Origin: Clostridia bacterium
GTDB taxonomy: Bacteria > Bacillota > Clostridia > Christensenellales > Borkfalkiaceae
NCBI GenBank assembly: GCA_017467265.1
Contig: JAFTSO010000047.1
Location: 1-38,371 of the forward strand
Direction of reading: 5' to 3'
Length of the DNA: 38,371 nt
In this document: positions 16,459 to 24,460 of the stretch, piece by piece
Numbering within the stretch: the first letter of the stretch is position 1
Layout: the number at the start of each line of letters is the position of its first letter
Notes under the pieces: generated by a model
What the model saw: the letters and a program-made list of their open reading frames with translations, nothing else
What the model was told of the DNA's origin: nothing
Databases searched by the model: none
Program-made: the position numbers and the translations under genes

Positions 16459-17421
16459 TTAATAAAAGGTCGCCAGTTGCTCTTCGGGCGGATCGCATAC
16501 GATCACCTTTTCGGCAACCAGAACAGGACCTTTCCCTTTATAAATACGATGTTTTTTGAATTCTACCTTTGCCGTCACGCTGATCCAGTCGCGCGTTTGC
16601 AAGCCCATTACCTCGGGCAATTCGCAGGCTACGCCGCAATACTGAATATCGTCCACGCAGCAGGTCATTACGTGTCTGCCCACCACGACGTCCTGCGGCG
16701 AGAGCCGTTTGTCCGTCGCGACAATGCCGCGGAATTTTACCGTTTTGCCGATATATTCTTCCAGATTTTCCGTCAGATCGCGATAGAAAAACGCGTAATC
16801 CTTGTCTTCGATCGCGATAATCGGCGCGTTCACGTCAAAAGGCAACGGGTCTTCGATATCGTCAAAATCCGCTTTGCCGTCCACGCGTTCATAGACAATG
16901 TCACAGCGGCGCGAAATCCCACGCACCAGTTTGTGCAAAGCCATCTTATCCATACTCTCCGCGTAGCGATTGAACACGACAAGCTGCGTATTTTGGATTT
17001 TGTCGAATACGAGCTGGCGCATATTCGCGTTGTACCCCAACACCGTTTGCGCGTCGAAGAAGGTCATCATTTGATTGATCATCCAGCCTTCGGGCATTGC
17101 CGCAAAGAAATCTTCCAACAGCCACATACCATTATATTCGACGACGACGCGTTCTGCTCCGTGTTCGATTTGCAGCTGCGTGAGATATTCTTCCGTCATC
17201 TGCTCTTTGTCTTCGATCACGACAAGATCAACGCTCTCGGGCGTTGCAAATTTGATCGTTTCGTATTCTTCTTCGCCTTCTTCCATCACGAGCAACAGCG
17301 TCTTTTCCCCCGACGAAAAACGGGGATCTTCTAACGTTTCCTGAATAAATTTCGTTTTGCCCGATTCCAAAAAGCCCAAAAAGAGATAGACGGGCGTTTC
17401 TACGGGGAGTTTTTGTTTCAT
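16459..17421 (-). CDS. G3E-like GTPase fused to a DUF1980 (TIGR03943/YcgQ-type) C-terminal domain
   Basis: The 320-residue protein begins with a Walker A GFLESGKT (about 16-23) and a CobW/P47K-like nucleotide domain, but it lacks the CxCC metal motif of true COG0523 proteins and has FNRY where NKxD is expected. From about residue 220 it matches the C-terminal domain of TIGR03943/YcgQ proteins: YIGKTVKFRGIV, VVGRHVMTCCVDD, GVACE and ISVTAKVEF. In Firmicutes YcgQ-type proteins accompany YcgR permeases in zinc-linked gene sets. The fusion lies 17 nt after the His-rich G3E gene. I infer a shared metal-homeostasis task; biochemical activity is unknown. Confidence 0.7.
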   Translation of the reverse strand: MKQKLPVETPVYLFLGFLESGKTKFIQETLEDPRFSSGEKTLLLVMEEGEEEYETIKFATPESVDLVVIEDKEQMTEEYLTQLQIEHGAERVVVEYNGMWLLEDFFAAMPEGWMINQMMTFFDAQTVLGYNANMRQLVFDKIQNTQLVVFNRYAESMDKMALHKLVRGISRRCDIVYERVDGKADFDDIEDPLPFDVNAPIIAIEDKDYAFFYRDLTENLEEYIGKTVKFRGIVATDKRLSPQDVVVGRHVMTCCVDDIQYCGVACELPEVMGLQTRDWISVTAKVEFKKHRIYKGKGPVLVAEKVIVCDPPEEQLATFY

Positions 17422-17438
17422 AATCTTTTCCTTCTTCG

Positions 17439-18575
17439 TTAAATCTTAAACAGTAATTCCAAAGCGTGTTCGTGCAGACCGCAACCGATCACACAAAGCC
17501 GACCCGTCACCCCTGCTACGCCGTCGCGAACGTCGATTTCGCCCGGTACGTAATCAAAATGCAGCCAACCGTTTTCCCCTGCCACGATACCTTTCGCGCG
17601 GAGCACCGTGCCGTATTCGTGTTCGTGCTGAATTTCTTCCAGCGCCGCCGTAAGCTCGTCTTTTGTGTAAATTCTCGTCGTTTCCTTGCCCCAACTCGTA
17701 AACACGTCGTCCGCGTGATGGTGATGCCCGTGACCGTGACGATCGTGTTCGTGATGATGACAGCAGCAGTTAGGATCATCGCACTCTTCGTGATCGTGGT
17801 GATGATCGTGATGATGTTCGTGATGATGTTCGTGTTCACAGCACCCGTGATCATTGTGGTCGTGATGGTGATGATGACAGCAGCAATCGGGATCGCCGCA
17901 CTCTTCGTGATTGTGATGATGTTCGTGGTGATCGTGATGATGCTCCACTTCTTCGGAAAGCCGTGCAAGCTCCGCTTGCAAACTGTCTTTCTGTTCCATC
18001 GCCGCCAAAATCGCCTTACCGTCCAAGGTATCCCACGCCGCCGTGACAACCGTCGCCGTGGCGTTTTTCTCTTTCAACAGCGCAACCGCCGCCGCGAGCT
18101 TATCCGCGGAGACTTTGTCCGTATGCGAAAGGATAATGCAGCTGGCATTTTCCACCTGATCGCCGAAAAATTCGCCGAAGTTTCGCAAGTACATTTTGCA
18201 TTTCGCCGCATCAACTACCGTACAGAACGCGTTGAGCGTGCCGTCAATATTTGCGTTTTTCACCGCTTTGATCACGTCGCTGAGTTTTCCTACGCCCGAC
18301 GGCTCGATCACGATACGGTCGGGAGCATATTGCGCCGCCACCTGCTGCAACGCTTTGGAAAAATCCCCCACCAGCGAACAGCAAATACAACCCGAATTCA
18401 TTTCGGTAATATTAATTCCTGCGTCCTGCAAAAAACCGCCGTCGATGCCGATTTCGCCAAATTCGTTCTCTATCAAAACAACCTGTTCGCCTGCGTAGGC
18501 TTCCTTGATCAGCTTTTTAATCAACGTCGTTTTGCCTGCGCCCAAAAAGCCCGAAAAAATATCTATCTTCGTCAT
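17439..18575 (-). CDS. COG0523 G3E GTPase (CobW/ZNG1-like) with a His/Cys-rich metal-binding insert
   Basis: The 378-residue protein is a metallochaperone-type GTPase. Walker A GFLGAGKT is at 9-16, the metal-binding CxCC motif GCICC at 62-66 and the Walker B-like region IVIEPSG at 88-94. SHTDK at 150-154 stands at the guanine-specificity site, where NKxD is usual. Residues 212-287 are almost only His, Cys, Asp and Glu. They contain a 39-residue repeat whose units begin HEECGDPDCCC and HEECDDPNCCC. A CobW C-terminal domain follows. COG0523 proteins deliver metals, often zinc, to client enzymes under shortage. The insert could store or sense zinc, nickel or cobalt. SD: GAAGG. No Zur-like operator was identified by eye. 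Confidence 0.88.
   Translation of the reverse strand: MTKIDIFSGFLGAGKTTLIKKLIKEAYAGEQVVLIENEFGEIGIDGGFLQDAGINITEMNSGCICCSLVGDFSKALQQVAAQYAPDRIVIEPSGVGKLSDVIKAVKNANIDGTLNAFCTVVDAAKCKMYLRNFGEFFGDQVENASCIILSHTDKVSADKLAAAVALLKEKNATATVVTAAWDTLDGKAILAAMEQKDSLQAELARLSEEVEHHHDHHEHHHNHEECGDPDCCCHHHHHDHNDHGCCEHEHHHEHHHDHHHDHEECDDPNCCCHHHEHDRHGHGHHHHADDVFTSWGKETTRIYTKDELTAALEEIQHEHEYGTVLRAKGIVAGENGWLHFDYVPGEIDVRDGVAGVTGRLCVIGCGLHEHALELLFKI
17715..17942 (-). repeat. His/Cys-rich coding repeat (117-bp period)
   Basis: CAT/CAC- and TGC-rich codons encode the metal-binding insert of the G3E GTPase. The two HEEC...CCC blocks start at residues 223 and 262, exactly 39 codons apart, and the DNA between them is still clearly alike. 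This points to a recent tandem duplication and a length-variable locus. Confidence 0.8.
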
Positions 18576-18636
18576 AGGTAATACCTTCTTTGTATTTTAT
18601 ATCTTGTTTTTTTATATATACCGCAAAATTTGACGA

Positions 18637-19863
18637 TTAAAACGCCCAAACGCCATTTTCGAAAATCTGCACGCGTTCGCCGTTCGCCTTAATCCCGACA
18701 ATGGACATATCCGCCGAACCAATCATAAAATCGACGTGGATCATACTGTCGTTGATACCGCGCGCCTTGATCTCTTCGTCCGTCAGCTTTTCAAAGCCTT
18801 TCAAACACTCGTTAAAGCCGTGTCCTACCGCAAAATGACAGCAAGCGTTCTCGTCGAAAAGGGTGTTATAAAAGAGCACGCCCGAACGATTGATCGGGGA
18901 TGTGTACGGGATCAGAGCGCACTCGCCCAGTTTCCCCGCGCCTTCGTCCATCGTCACCATTTTTTGAAGCAATTCTTCCCCTTTCTCTGCCTTTACTTCC
19001 ACGACTTTGCCGTTTTCAAAACGGAGCGAGAAATTGTCGATCAGCTCGCCCATATACGAGAGCGGTTTCGTCGAATACACGATCCCTTCCACCGCGCCTG
19101 CCTTGGGAGACGTGAACACTTCTTCCGTGGGGATATTCGGGTTGAAAGCTCTGCCTTTGAGCGTCTTTTCAATTCCGCCCGTGAACACGCCGTCGGGCAG
19201 AAGCTCTACGGTGAGATCCGTGCCGTTCGCGCTCTTGTATTCCAAATACTTTAAACCCAAAGCATTGAGATAATCGCAACGTGCGCGAAGATCGGAATTG
19301 TGTTCCTTCCACGTCTGCACGGGGTTCTTCCCATCCGCGCGCGCCGCCTGTAAAATTGCCTGCCACATCGCCTCTACCGCTTTGCTCTCGGACATATCAG
19401 GGAATACCTTTTTCGCCCACGCTTTGCCGGGGACAGCCGCAATACACCATTGATGTCTATTTTCCATCTTCTGACGGAAGGGCTTGATCTGCGGATACGT
19501 CGCCTGACGTGCCTTTGCCATTTTCGCCTGATCAACGCCGTTCATACCGTCGGGATCGGACGATTCGATGAACAAACGGCAAGAATAATTGTTCGCCTTA
19601 AATTCCCATTTCGCCAGTTCCCAAGGGGAAAGCGTGGATAACGATTCCAGAGTTCTATACTGCGCGTTGAGTTTGGATACGGGTTGGTGACTCCACTCCA
19701 CGTACACTTCGCTCGCGCCAGCGAGATAACATTGTTCGACGACCATCGTCACAAATTCGGGCTGATCAAGCCCAGCCGCTACGAATACAGTCTGCCCTTT
19801 CTTTACGTTCAAGCCCATCTTAACAATGAGCTTTGCATATTTTTTCAACTGCGATTTTCTCAT
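18637..19863 (-). CDS. M29-family metallo-aminopeptidase (AmpS/PepS type)
   Basis: The 408-residue cytosolic enzyme removes N-terminal residues from peptides with a two-metal centre. Family blocks include an N-terminal Lys-rich domain (KYAKLIVKMGLNVKKGQTV), the metal and catalytic regions NPNIPTEEVFTSP, DEGAGKLGECAL, HFAVGHGF and MIHVDFMIGSADMSI, matching the conserved Glu, Glu, His and His/Asp ligands. Its GAGGAG ribosome binding site lies inside the end of the oligopeptidase gene, three nt before its start, so the two are coupled. It probably works downstream of the M3 oligopeptidase in peptide catabolism. Confidence 0.93.
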   Translation of the reverse strand: MRKSQLKKYAKLIVKMGLNVKKGQTVFVAAGLDQPEFVTMVVEQCYLAGASEVYVEWSHQPVSKLNAQYRTLESLSTLSPWELAKWEFKANNYSCRLFIESSDPDGMNGVDQAKMAKARQATYPQIKPFRQKMENRHQWCIAAVPGKAWAKKVFPDMSESKAVEAMWQAILQAARADGKNPVQTWKEHNSDLRARCDYLNALGLKYLEYKSANGTDLTVELLPDGVFTGGIEKTLKGRAFNPNIPTEEVFTSPKAGAVEGIVYSTKPLSYMGELIDNFSLRFENGKVVEVKAEKGEELLQKMVTMDEGAGKLGECALIPYTSPINRSGVLFYNTLFDENACCHFAVGHGFNECLKGFEKLTDEEIKARGINDSMIHVDFMIGSADMSIVGIKANGERVQIFENGVWAF

Positions 19864-19866
19864 AAT

Positions 19867-21576
19867 TTACTCCTCGATTTGTTTACTTAAAATATCTATT
19901 GCATACGATACGGCGCGTTTTACGCCACCTTTCTCAAAGGGAATTGCCAAATTTGCCGCCTGCAAAGCGTCCTTATACCCTAACGAGCCGCCGATTTTGC
20001 ACAGAGTCAAATAATCGCGCCAACACGCGGCTTTGTCCGTCGCCAGCTTTTTCTTGAATTCCATTGCGCCCATCGTCGTCAGCGTGTAATTGATATAATA
20101 GAACGGGTAGTGATAAATGTGCAATTTATGATACCACCAGCCGCCGCGCGAGAAAAATTCGTTCTCGTCACCGTAATCGCGCCAAGGCATATATTTCTTT
20201 TCGAGCGCACTCCACGCCGCCGTACGCTCGTCGGGTGTCATATCGGGATTCTCGTAAACGATATGCTGGAATTCGTCCACCGCCACCCCAAAGGGCACGA
20301 ACGTGATCGCCTCTTGCAAATGCTGGAAACGATATTGCTCCGCTTTGTCGCCAAAAAACAACTCCGCGTACGGATAGGCAAACTGTTCCATCGACATAGA
20401 GTGGATCTCTGCGATGTCGGTAGGTTCGCTCCAGAGTGCCTGCAAAGGCTGGTGCCGCATCGCCATATACCCTGCAAAAGCGTGCCCCATTTCGTGCGTG
20501 AGTACGTCCACGTCCCCCGTCGTACCGTTAAAGCACGAATAGACGAAGGGCGCTTTGTAATCGTTGAGCGCAGTCATATACCCCGTCGCCGCTTTGTTCG
20601 GCTTGTTCTCCAAATCCATTAGCTCGTGCTCGATCATAAAATCGATAAATTCGCCCGTGGTTTCGCTCATATCGCGGTACATTTTTTGCGCCTGCGCCAC
20701 GAGATATTTGCTATCGCCGATGGGGACGGCGTTGCCGCCCAAAAAGATGAGCTGCTCGTCGTAAAAACGGATTTTGTCCACGCCGATACGCTTTGCCTGC
20801 GCTTTGTACAGTTTTTCGCAGAAAGGCACGATTTCTTCCAAAACCTGCGCGCGGAACGCCGCCACGTCCTTTTCGTCGTAGTCCATACGTCCCTGCTGCA
20901 TATAACCAAGCGGAATAAAATTCGCAAAGCCCATATTCTTGCCCATTTGATCGCGGATTTTCACCAAGCGGTCGAAAATCTCCCCAAGTTCTTTGTCGTT
21001 CTTCGCAAAGAAATCCGCGTATGCCTGCGCTGCCTTTTTACGAACTTCGCGATCGGGATCGGAAAAATATTTCAAAATCCCAAACAAATTGTGCTCGCCG
21101 CCGTCAAAGGATATTTTGCACGCCGCCGTCAATTTTTGATAACGGTTCGTCAGTTCGTTCTCTTCCTGCATCAGCGGCACGTTTTCTTCGCAAAAACTGT
21201 CTGCCCCCAATTTGACCGCCTTCAAAAACTGTTCGCCGTACGCCTTGTCAATCTCCCCCTTAAACGGTGAAGCCAACAACGCTAAATTGAACGCCTGCAT
21301 AGACGGCATACACTCGGTCAAAGCGCGGTGGATATATTCCGATTCTTTATCGTAAAATTCGTCGGATGTATCAACCGTGTGGCGAATCTCCACCACCGTC
21401 GCCATCGTGTTGATATGTGAAGAATATTCTTCTTCGTCCAAAATACATTGATTGACTTCGTCAAACGATTTCGCCGCCGCAACGCGTGCGTTCAGCTCTT
21501 CGTAAAAAGCCTTTAACCCGTCAAAATCGGGGCGCACGTATTGCACGTCCGAAAACGTTTTCAGTTTGTTTTCCAT
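19867..21576 (-). CDS. M3-family oligoendopeptidase (PepF type)
   Basis: The 569-residue cytosolic zinc peptidase has the HEMGH motif at 361-365 and the downstream Glu ligand in DIAEIHSMSMEQF (about 388-400). It is all-helical, as expected for thimet/PepF-like enzymes, which cut short peptides inside the cell. Length fits the pepF/M3B branch. SD: AAGGATAGAG. It stands between asparaginase and an M29 aminopeptidase, so peptide and amino acid breakdown genes are grouped here. Confidence 0.93.
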   Translation of the reverse strand: MENKLKTFSDVQYVRPDFDGLKAFYEELNARVAAAKSFDEVNQCILDEEEYSSHINTMATVVEIRHTVDTSDEFYDKESEYIHRALTECMPSMQAFNLALLASPFKGEIDKAYGEQFLKAVKLGADSFCEENVPLMQEENELTNRYQKLTAACKISFDGGEHNLFGILKYFSDPDREVRKKAAQAYADFFAKNDKELGEIFDRLVKIRDQMGKNMGFANFIPLGYMQQGRMDYDEKDVAAFRAQVLEEIVPFCEKLYKAQAKRIGVDKIRFYDEQLIFLGGNAVPIGDSKYLVAQAQKMYRDMSETTGEFIDFMIEHELMDLENKPNKAATGYMTALNDYKAPFVYSCFNGTTGDVDVLTHEMGHAFAGYMAMRHQPLQALWSEPTDIAEIHSMSMEQFAYPYAELFFGDKAEQYRFQHLQEAITFVPFGVAVDEFQHIVYENPDMTPDERTAAWSALEKKYMPWRDYGDENEFFSRGGWWYHKLHIYHYPFYYINYTLTTMGAMEFKKKLATDKAACWRDYLTLCKIGGSLGYKDALQAANLAIPFEKGGVKRAVSYAIDILSKQIEE

Positions 21577-21588
21577 ATTCTCTATCCT

Positions 21589-22581
21589 TTATCCAATTAG
21601 GTCGTAGTTTACCGTTTTATAGAACAGCTCACGCACTTTGTCGTCGCCTTCCACTTGCGCCAAAATCCACATCAGTTTCGTGATAATGCTCTCGTAGGTC
21701 ATCGAATAGCTTTCGAGCAGTTCAAAACGGTTTTTCCAACCCCTGCCCACGCGATACACGTTCATATCGCTGCCTTCCTGCTGCACCTGCGTAGTGACGA
21801 CCAAAGTCTTGCCTTTCCGCTCCCAACTCTCGATCGTTTCGTAAAACCCGTAATAATCCCCTTCGGGGATACCGCCCGTGCCATAGCCCGACAAAACCAC
21901 AGCGTCGTAAATGCGGAAATATGCGTCCAAAATCTCCTTTCGCGCGCCCGGCGTCAACGTCAACAGCCCCACTTTTTCGTTCAAGGTAAGATAAAATTCG
22001 GGCTTGTCCTGCTTGGGCGTCGTAATATACTGAATAATGCGCCCGTCGCGGATCACGGCAAGGTTCGGAAAATCCACGCTCGTAAACGCGTTAAAGCTCT
22101 TCGTGCGGATCTTTTTCGCTTTCGTGCCCGCGATGACTTTGCCTTGGAAAACGATTACAACGTCGGCAGCGTTATCAGATGCCGCATACAAGAAGCTGTC
22201 GCGGAGATTGATACGTCCGTCCGTGTCTTCCTTATCGATCGGCTGCTGCGAGCCTGTAAACACGATGGGCTTTGGCGAGTGCTGTACCATATACGACGTC
22301 ATTGCCGCCGTGTACGACATCGTGTCCGTGCCGTGGCAAACGACGAACCCGTCGTAATCGTCGTAATGATCGCGGATTGTCGTGGCGAGCCGTACCCAAT
22401 GATCAGGGGTGACGTTCGTGCTGTCAATATTGTAAATCTGTATCGCGCTCGGTTGACAAAACTCAAAAATTTCAGGCACGCATTTCAATAAGCCTTCTGC
22501 TGCGATCTCAGGGATTAACCCTTGCGCACCAGAGTGCGACGCAATCGTACCGCCCGTGGCGATCAAAAGTATTTTCTTCAT
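21589..22581 (-). CDS. ansA: Type I L-asparaginase
   Basis: The 330-residue enzyme hydrolyses L-asparagine to aspartate and ammonia. The first catalytic Thr lies in ATGGTIAS (8-15, T12). The second motif is CHGTDTMSY (82-90, T85-D86), and the Lys of the triad lies in VIAGTKAKK. No signal peptide is present, so it is the cytosolic type. Aspartate produced here could feed fumarate formation and the fumarate reductase encoded elsewhere in the window, but that link is only inferred. Confidence 0.93.
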   Translation of the reverse strand: MKKILLIATGGTIASHSGAQGLIPEIAAEGLLKCVPEIFEFCQPSAIQIYNIDSTNVTPDHWVRLATTIRDHYDDYDGFVVCHGTDTMSYTAAMTSYMVQHSPKPIVFTGSQQPIDKEDTDGRINLRDSFLYAASDNAADVVIVFQGKVIAGTKAKKIRTKSFNAFTSVDFPNLAVIRDGRIIQYITTPKQDKPEFYLTLNEKVGLLTLTPGARKEILDAYFRIYDAVVLSGYGTGGIPEGDYYGFYETIESWERKGKTLVVTTQVQQEGSDMNVYRVGRGWKNRFELLESYSMTYESIITKLMWILAQVEGDDKVRELFYKTVNYDLIG

Positions 22582-22599
22582 CTCTGTTTTCTTCCTTTT

Positions 22600-23796
22600 T
22601 TATACCTTGCGGCGAAGATAATCGCCTGCGTGCAATTCGTACGGGCATTTGATTAAGTAAATCTCCTGCACACGTTTCGCATCGTCCGTCCTTACACCTT
22701 CACGATCCAAAATCTCGTCCGCGACGAACGTTTTTGCAAAATTCCCGTCGGGCGAAAGCACTTCTAATACGTCGCCTTGATGAAAACGGTTTCGCATTTC
22801 TGCCATTACGTACCCGTTCTCCGTCCCCAGAACGTCGGCAATATACAGATAGTCGCCGCGACTCTGACTGTCTTCATAATTGACCGTTTCGTGGTTCTCG
22901 CCCAACATATACGCTTGCGTATATTCGCGATGTGCCACCGCCAAAAGCTCACGCTCGGACACGGACAAATCTTCCCCGTCCATCGCGCGACGGTAAGCGT
23001 TGATCACCGTCGCCAAATAATAGCCGCTCTTCATACGTCCTTCGATCTTGAACGAGCATACGCCTGCGCGTTCTAACTCTTGCAAATAAGCGAGCATATT
23101 CAAATCTTTGCTATTAAAAATGTACGTACCGCGTTCGTCCTCTTCCATAGGTAGCCACTCCGAGTGCCCGTTGGTGGCGTTGAGCGCGCGCACTTCGTAC
23201 CGCCATCGGCAGGACTGCACACAAGCCCCGCGGTTGGACGAACGTCCGTCTAAATAATCAGACAACAGACATCTACCGCTGTACGAAATACACATCGCGC
23301 CGTGCACGAACGTTTCCAGCTCTATTTCGGGCACAAATTCGTGAATCTCTGCAATCTCTTTGATCGAGAGTTCACGCGCCAAAATCACCCGCGATACGCC
23401 CTGCTCCCACCAAAATTTCACGGCGTATTTATTCGTCGTGTTCGCCTGCGTGGAAAGGTGTATTGCCAAACTCGGCGCAGCGTGTTTCACCACATATACC
23501 ACCCCTGGATCGCTGACAATCACGGCGTCCACGCCCACGTCTTCCAATGTTTTGAAATAGCTTTCTAAAACGCAAAAATCGGCGTTCCGCGCAAAGACGT
23601 TCGCCGTTAGGTATATTTTTTTACCGATTGCGTGCGCATAAGCCGTCGCCTCGCGCAGTTCGTCCACGGAAAAATTGTCCGCGAACGCACGGAGCGAAAA
23701 CTGTTTCCCTCCGACGTAAACCGCGTCTGCGCCAAAGTGCAACGCCGTACGCATTTTTGCATAGCTACCCGCAGGCGCTAAAAGCTCTGCCTTCAT
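22600..23796 (-). CDS. trhP: U32-family tRNA uridine 5-hydroxylase (TrhP-like)
   Basis: The 398-residue U32 protein has the family opening ELLAPAGSYAKMRTALHFGADAVYVGG. The four-cysteine set lies in HGAMCISYSGRC and GACVQSC (C169, C176, C192, C196), which binds an iron-sulfur cluster in TrhP. TrhP enzymes use prephenate to make 5-hydroxyuridine at wobble position 34 of tRNAs. The gene lies 16 nt after an O-methyltransferase that matches TrmR (YrrM), the enzyme that methylates this product. B. subtilis has two U32 genes (yrrN, yrrO) at this place; only one is present here. Older annotation as a collagenase-like peptidase is unlikely to be correct. Confidence 0.85.
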   Translation of the reverse strand: MKAELLAPAGSYAKMRTALHFGADAVYVGGKQFSLRAFADNFSVDELREATAYAHAIGKKIYLTANVFARNADFCVLESYFKTLEDVGVDAVIVSDPGVVYVVKHAAPSLAIHLSTQANTTNKYAVKFWWEQGVSRVILARELSIKEIAEIHEFVPEIELETFVHGAMCISYSGRCLLSDYLDGRSSNRGACVQSCRWRYEVRALNATNGHSEWLPMEEDERGTYIFNSKDLNMLAYLQELERAGVCSFKIEGRMKSGYYLATVINAYRRAMDGEDLSVSERELLAVAHREYTQAYMLGENHETVNYEDSQSRGDYLYIADVLGTENGYVMAEMRNRFHQGDVLEVLSPDGNFAKTFVADEILDREGVRTDDAKRVQEIYLIKCPYELHAGDYLRRKV

Positions 23797-23812
23797 CTTT
23801 CAACCTCTTTCG

Positions 23813-24445
23813 TTAGCTTTCTTGTTCGCCGCGATACACAGACAACGCAACGCCGTCCCCCACGTTCAGCACGGACGTGATAAAATCCCTGTCCTTTGTC
23901 ACCGTATCCAAATACGAACGAATTTTATCCACAATCGAGTGCCGTTTTTGCGGTGTCGGCTCTTCGCCACTCACCCAACCATACAGCAATACGTCGTCCG
24001 CGAACAGCACCGCGCCTTTCTTCATCAACCGTTTTAAGTCGAACAAGTATTTTTCATACTGCGCTTTCGGTCCGTCCAAAAACACAAAATCAAACCCCCC
24101 GTCCATCATCGCAAGGATTTCCCCTGCGTCGCCAAGATGTGCCGTCACACGATCGGAAACGTCAAAATCCGCAAAGTTTTGCTTGGCTTCGAGATAGCGT
24201 TCTTCTTCCAGCTCCATCGTCGTGACACGAGCGTTTTGACACTCGTAAAGCATTGCCACCGTCGAGAGCCCGACCGCCGTGCCGATCTCTAAAATGCGCG
24301 TGGGTTTTACCGCAGCGAGCGTAAGCAATAAAAATTGCAGCGTTTCGTCGTCCGCCACGGGGATTCCGCGCGACAAAGCGTCTTTGCGTCGAGCGGAAAT
24401 CCTCTCGTCAATATTCAGTTGCACCAAAGACGCCGTATATTCCAT
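23813..24445 (-). CDS. trmR: tRNA 5-hydroxyuridine methyltransferase (TrmR/YrrM-like)
   Basis: The 210-residue class I methyltransferase binds SAM through ILEIGTAVGLST (51-62) and has DFVFLDGPKAQYEKYL (119-134) with a likely metal-binding Asp, as in the COMT-like O-methyltransferase_3 family. Neighbouring trhP argues for TrmR, which makes 5-methoxyuridine at tRNA position 34. It starts 15 nt after the RNase J gene, with AAAGGAAAA as ribosome binding site. Confidence 0.85.
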   Translation of the reverse strand: MEYTASLVQLNIDERISARRKDALSRGIPVADDETLQFLLLTLAAVKPTRILEIGTAVGLSTVAMLYECQNARVTTMELEEERYLEAKQNFADFDVSDRVTAHLGDAGEILAMMDGGFDFVFLDGPKAQYEKYLFDLKRLMKKGAVLFADDVLLYGWVSGEEPTPQKRHSIVDKIRSYLDTVTKDRDFITSVLNVGDGVALSVYRGEQES

Positions 24446-24460
24446 CTCGTTTTCCTTTTC

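Noticed and set aside
17715-17942. Repetitive CAT/GTG-rich DNA as a CRISPR array or microsatellite.
   Set aside because: It is fully in frame inside the G3E GTPase and encodes a typical metal-binding His/Cys insert; there are no constant repeats with unique spacers.
17466-18581. Long plus-strand open frame of about 370 codons opposite the His-rich GTPase.
   Set aside because: It mirrors the codon pattern of the minus-strand gene, gives a low-complexity Val/Met/Ile-rich product, and has no ribosome binding site. The minus-strand protein has clear family motifs.
22600-23796. Annotation as a U32 collagenase/peptidase.
   Set aside because: Cysteine set and pairing with trmR fit the tRNA hydroxylase TrhP; peptidase activity for this group is poorly supported.
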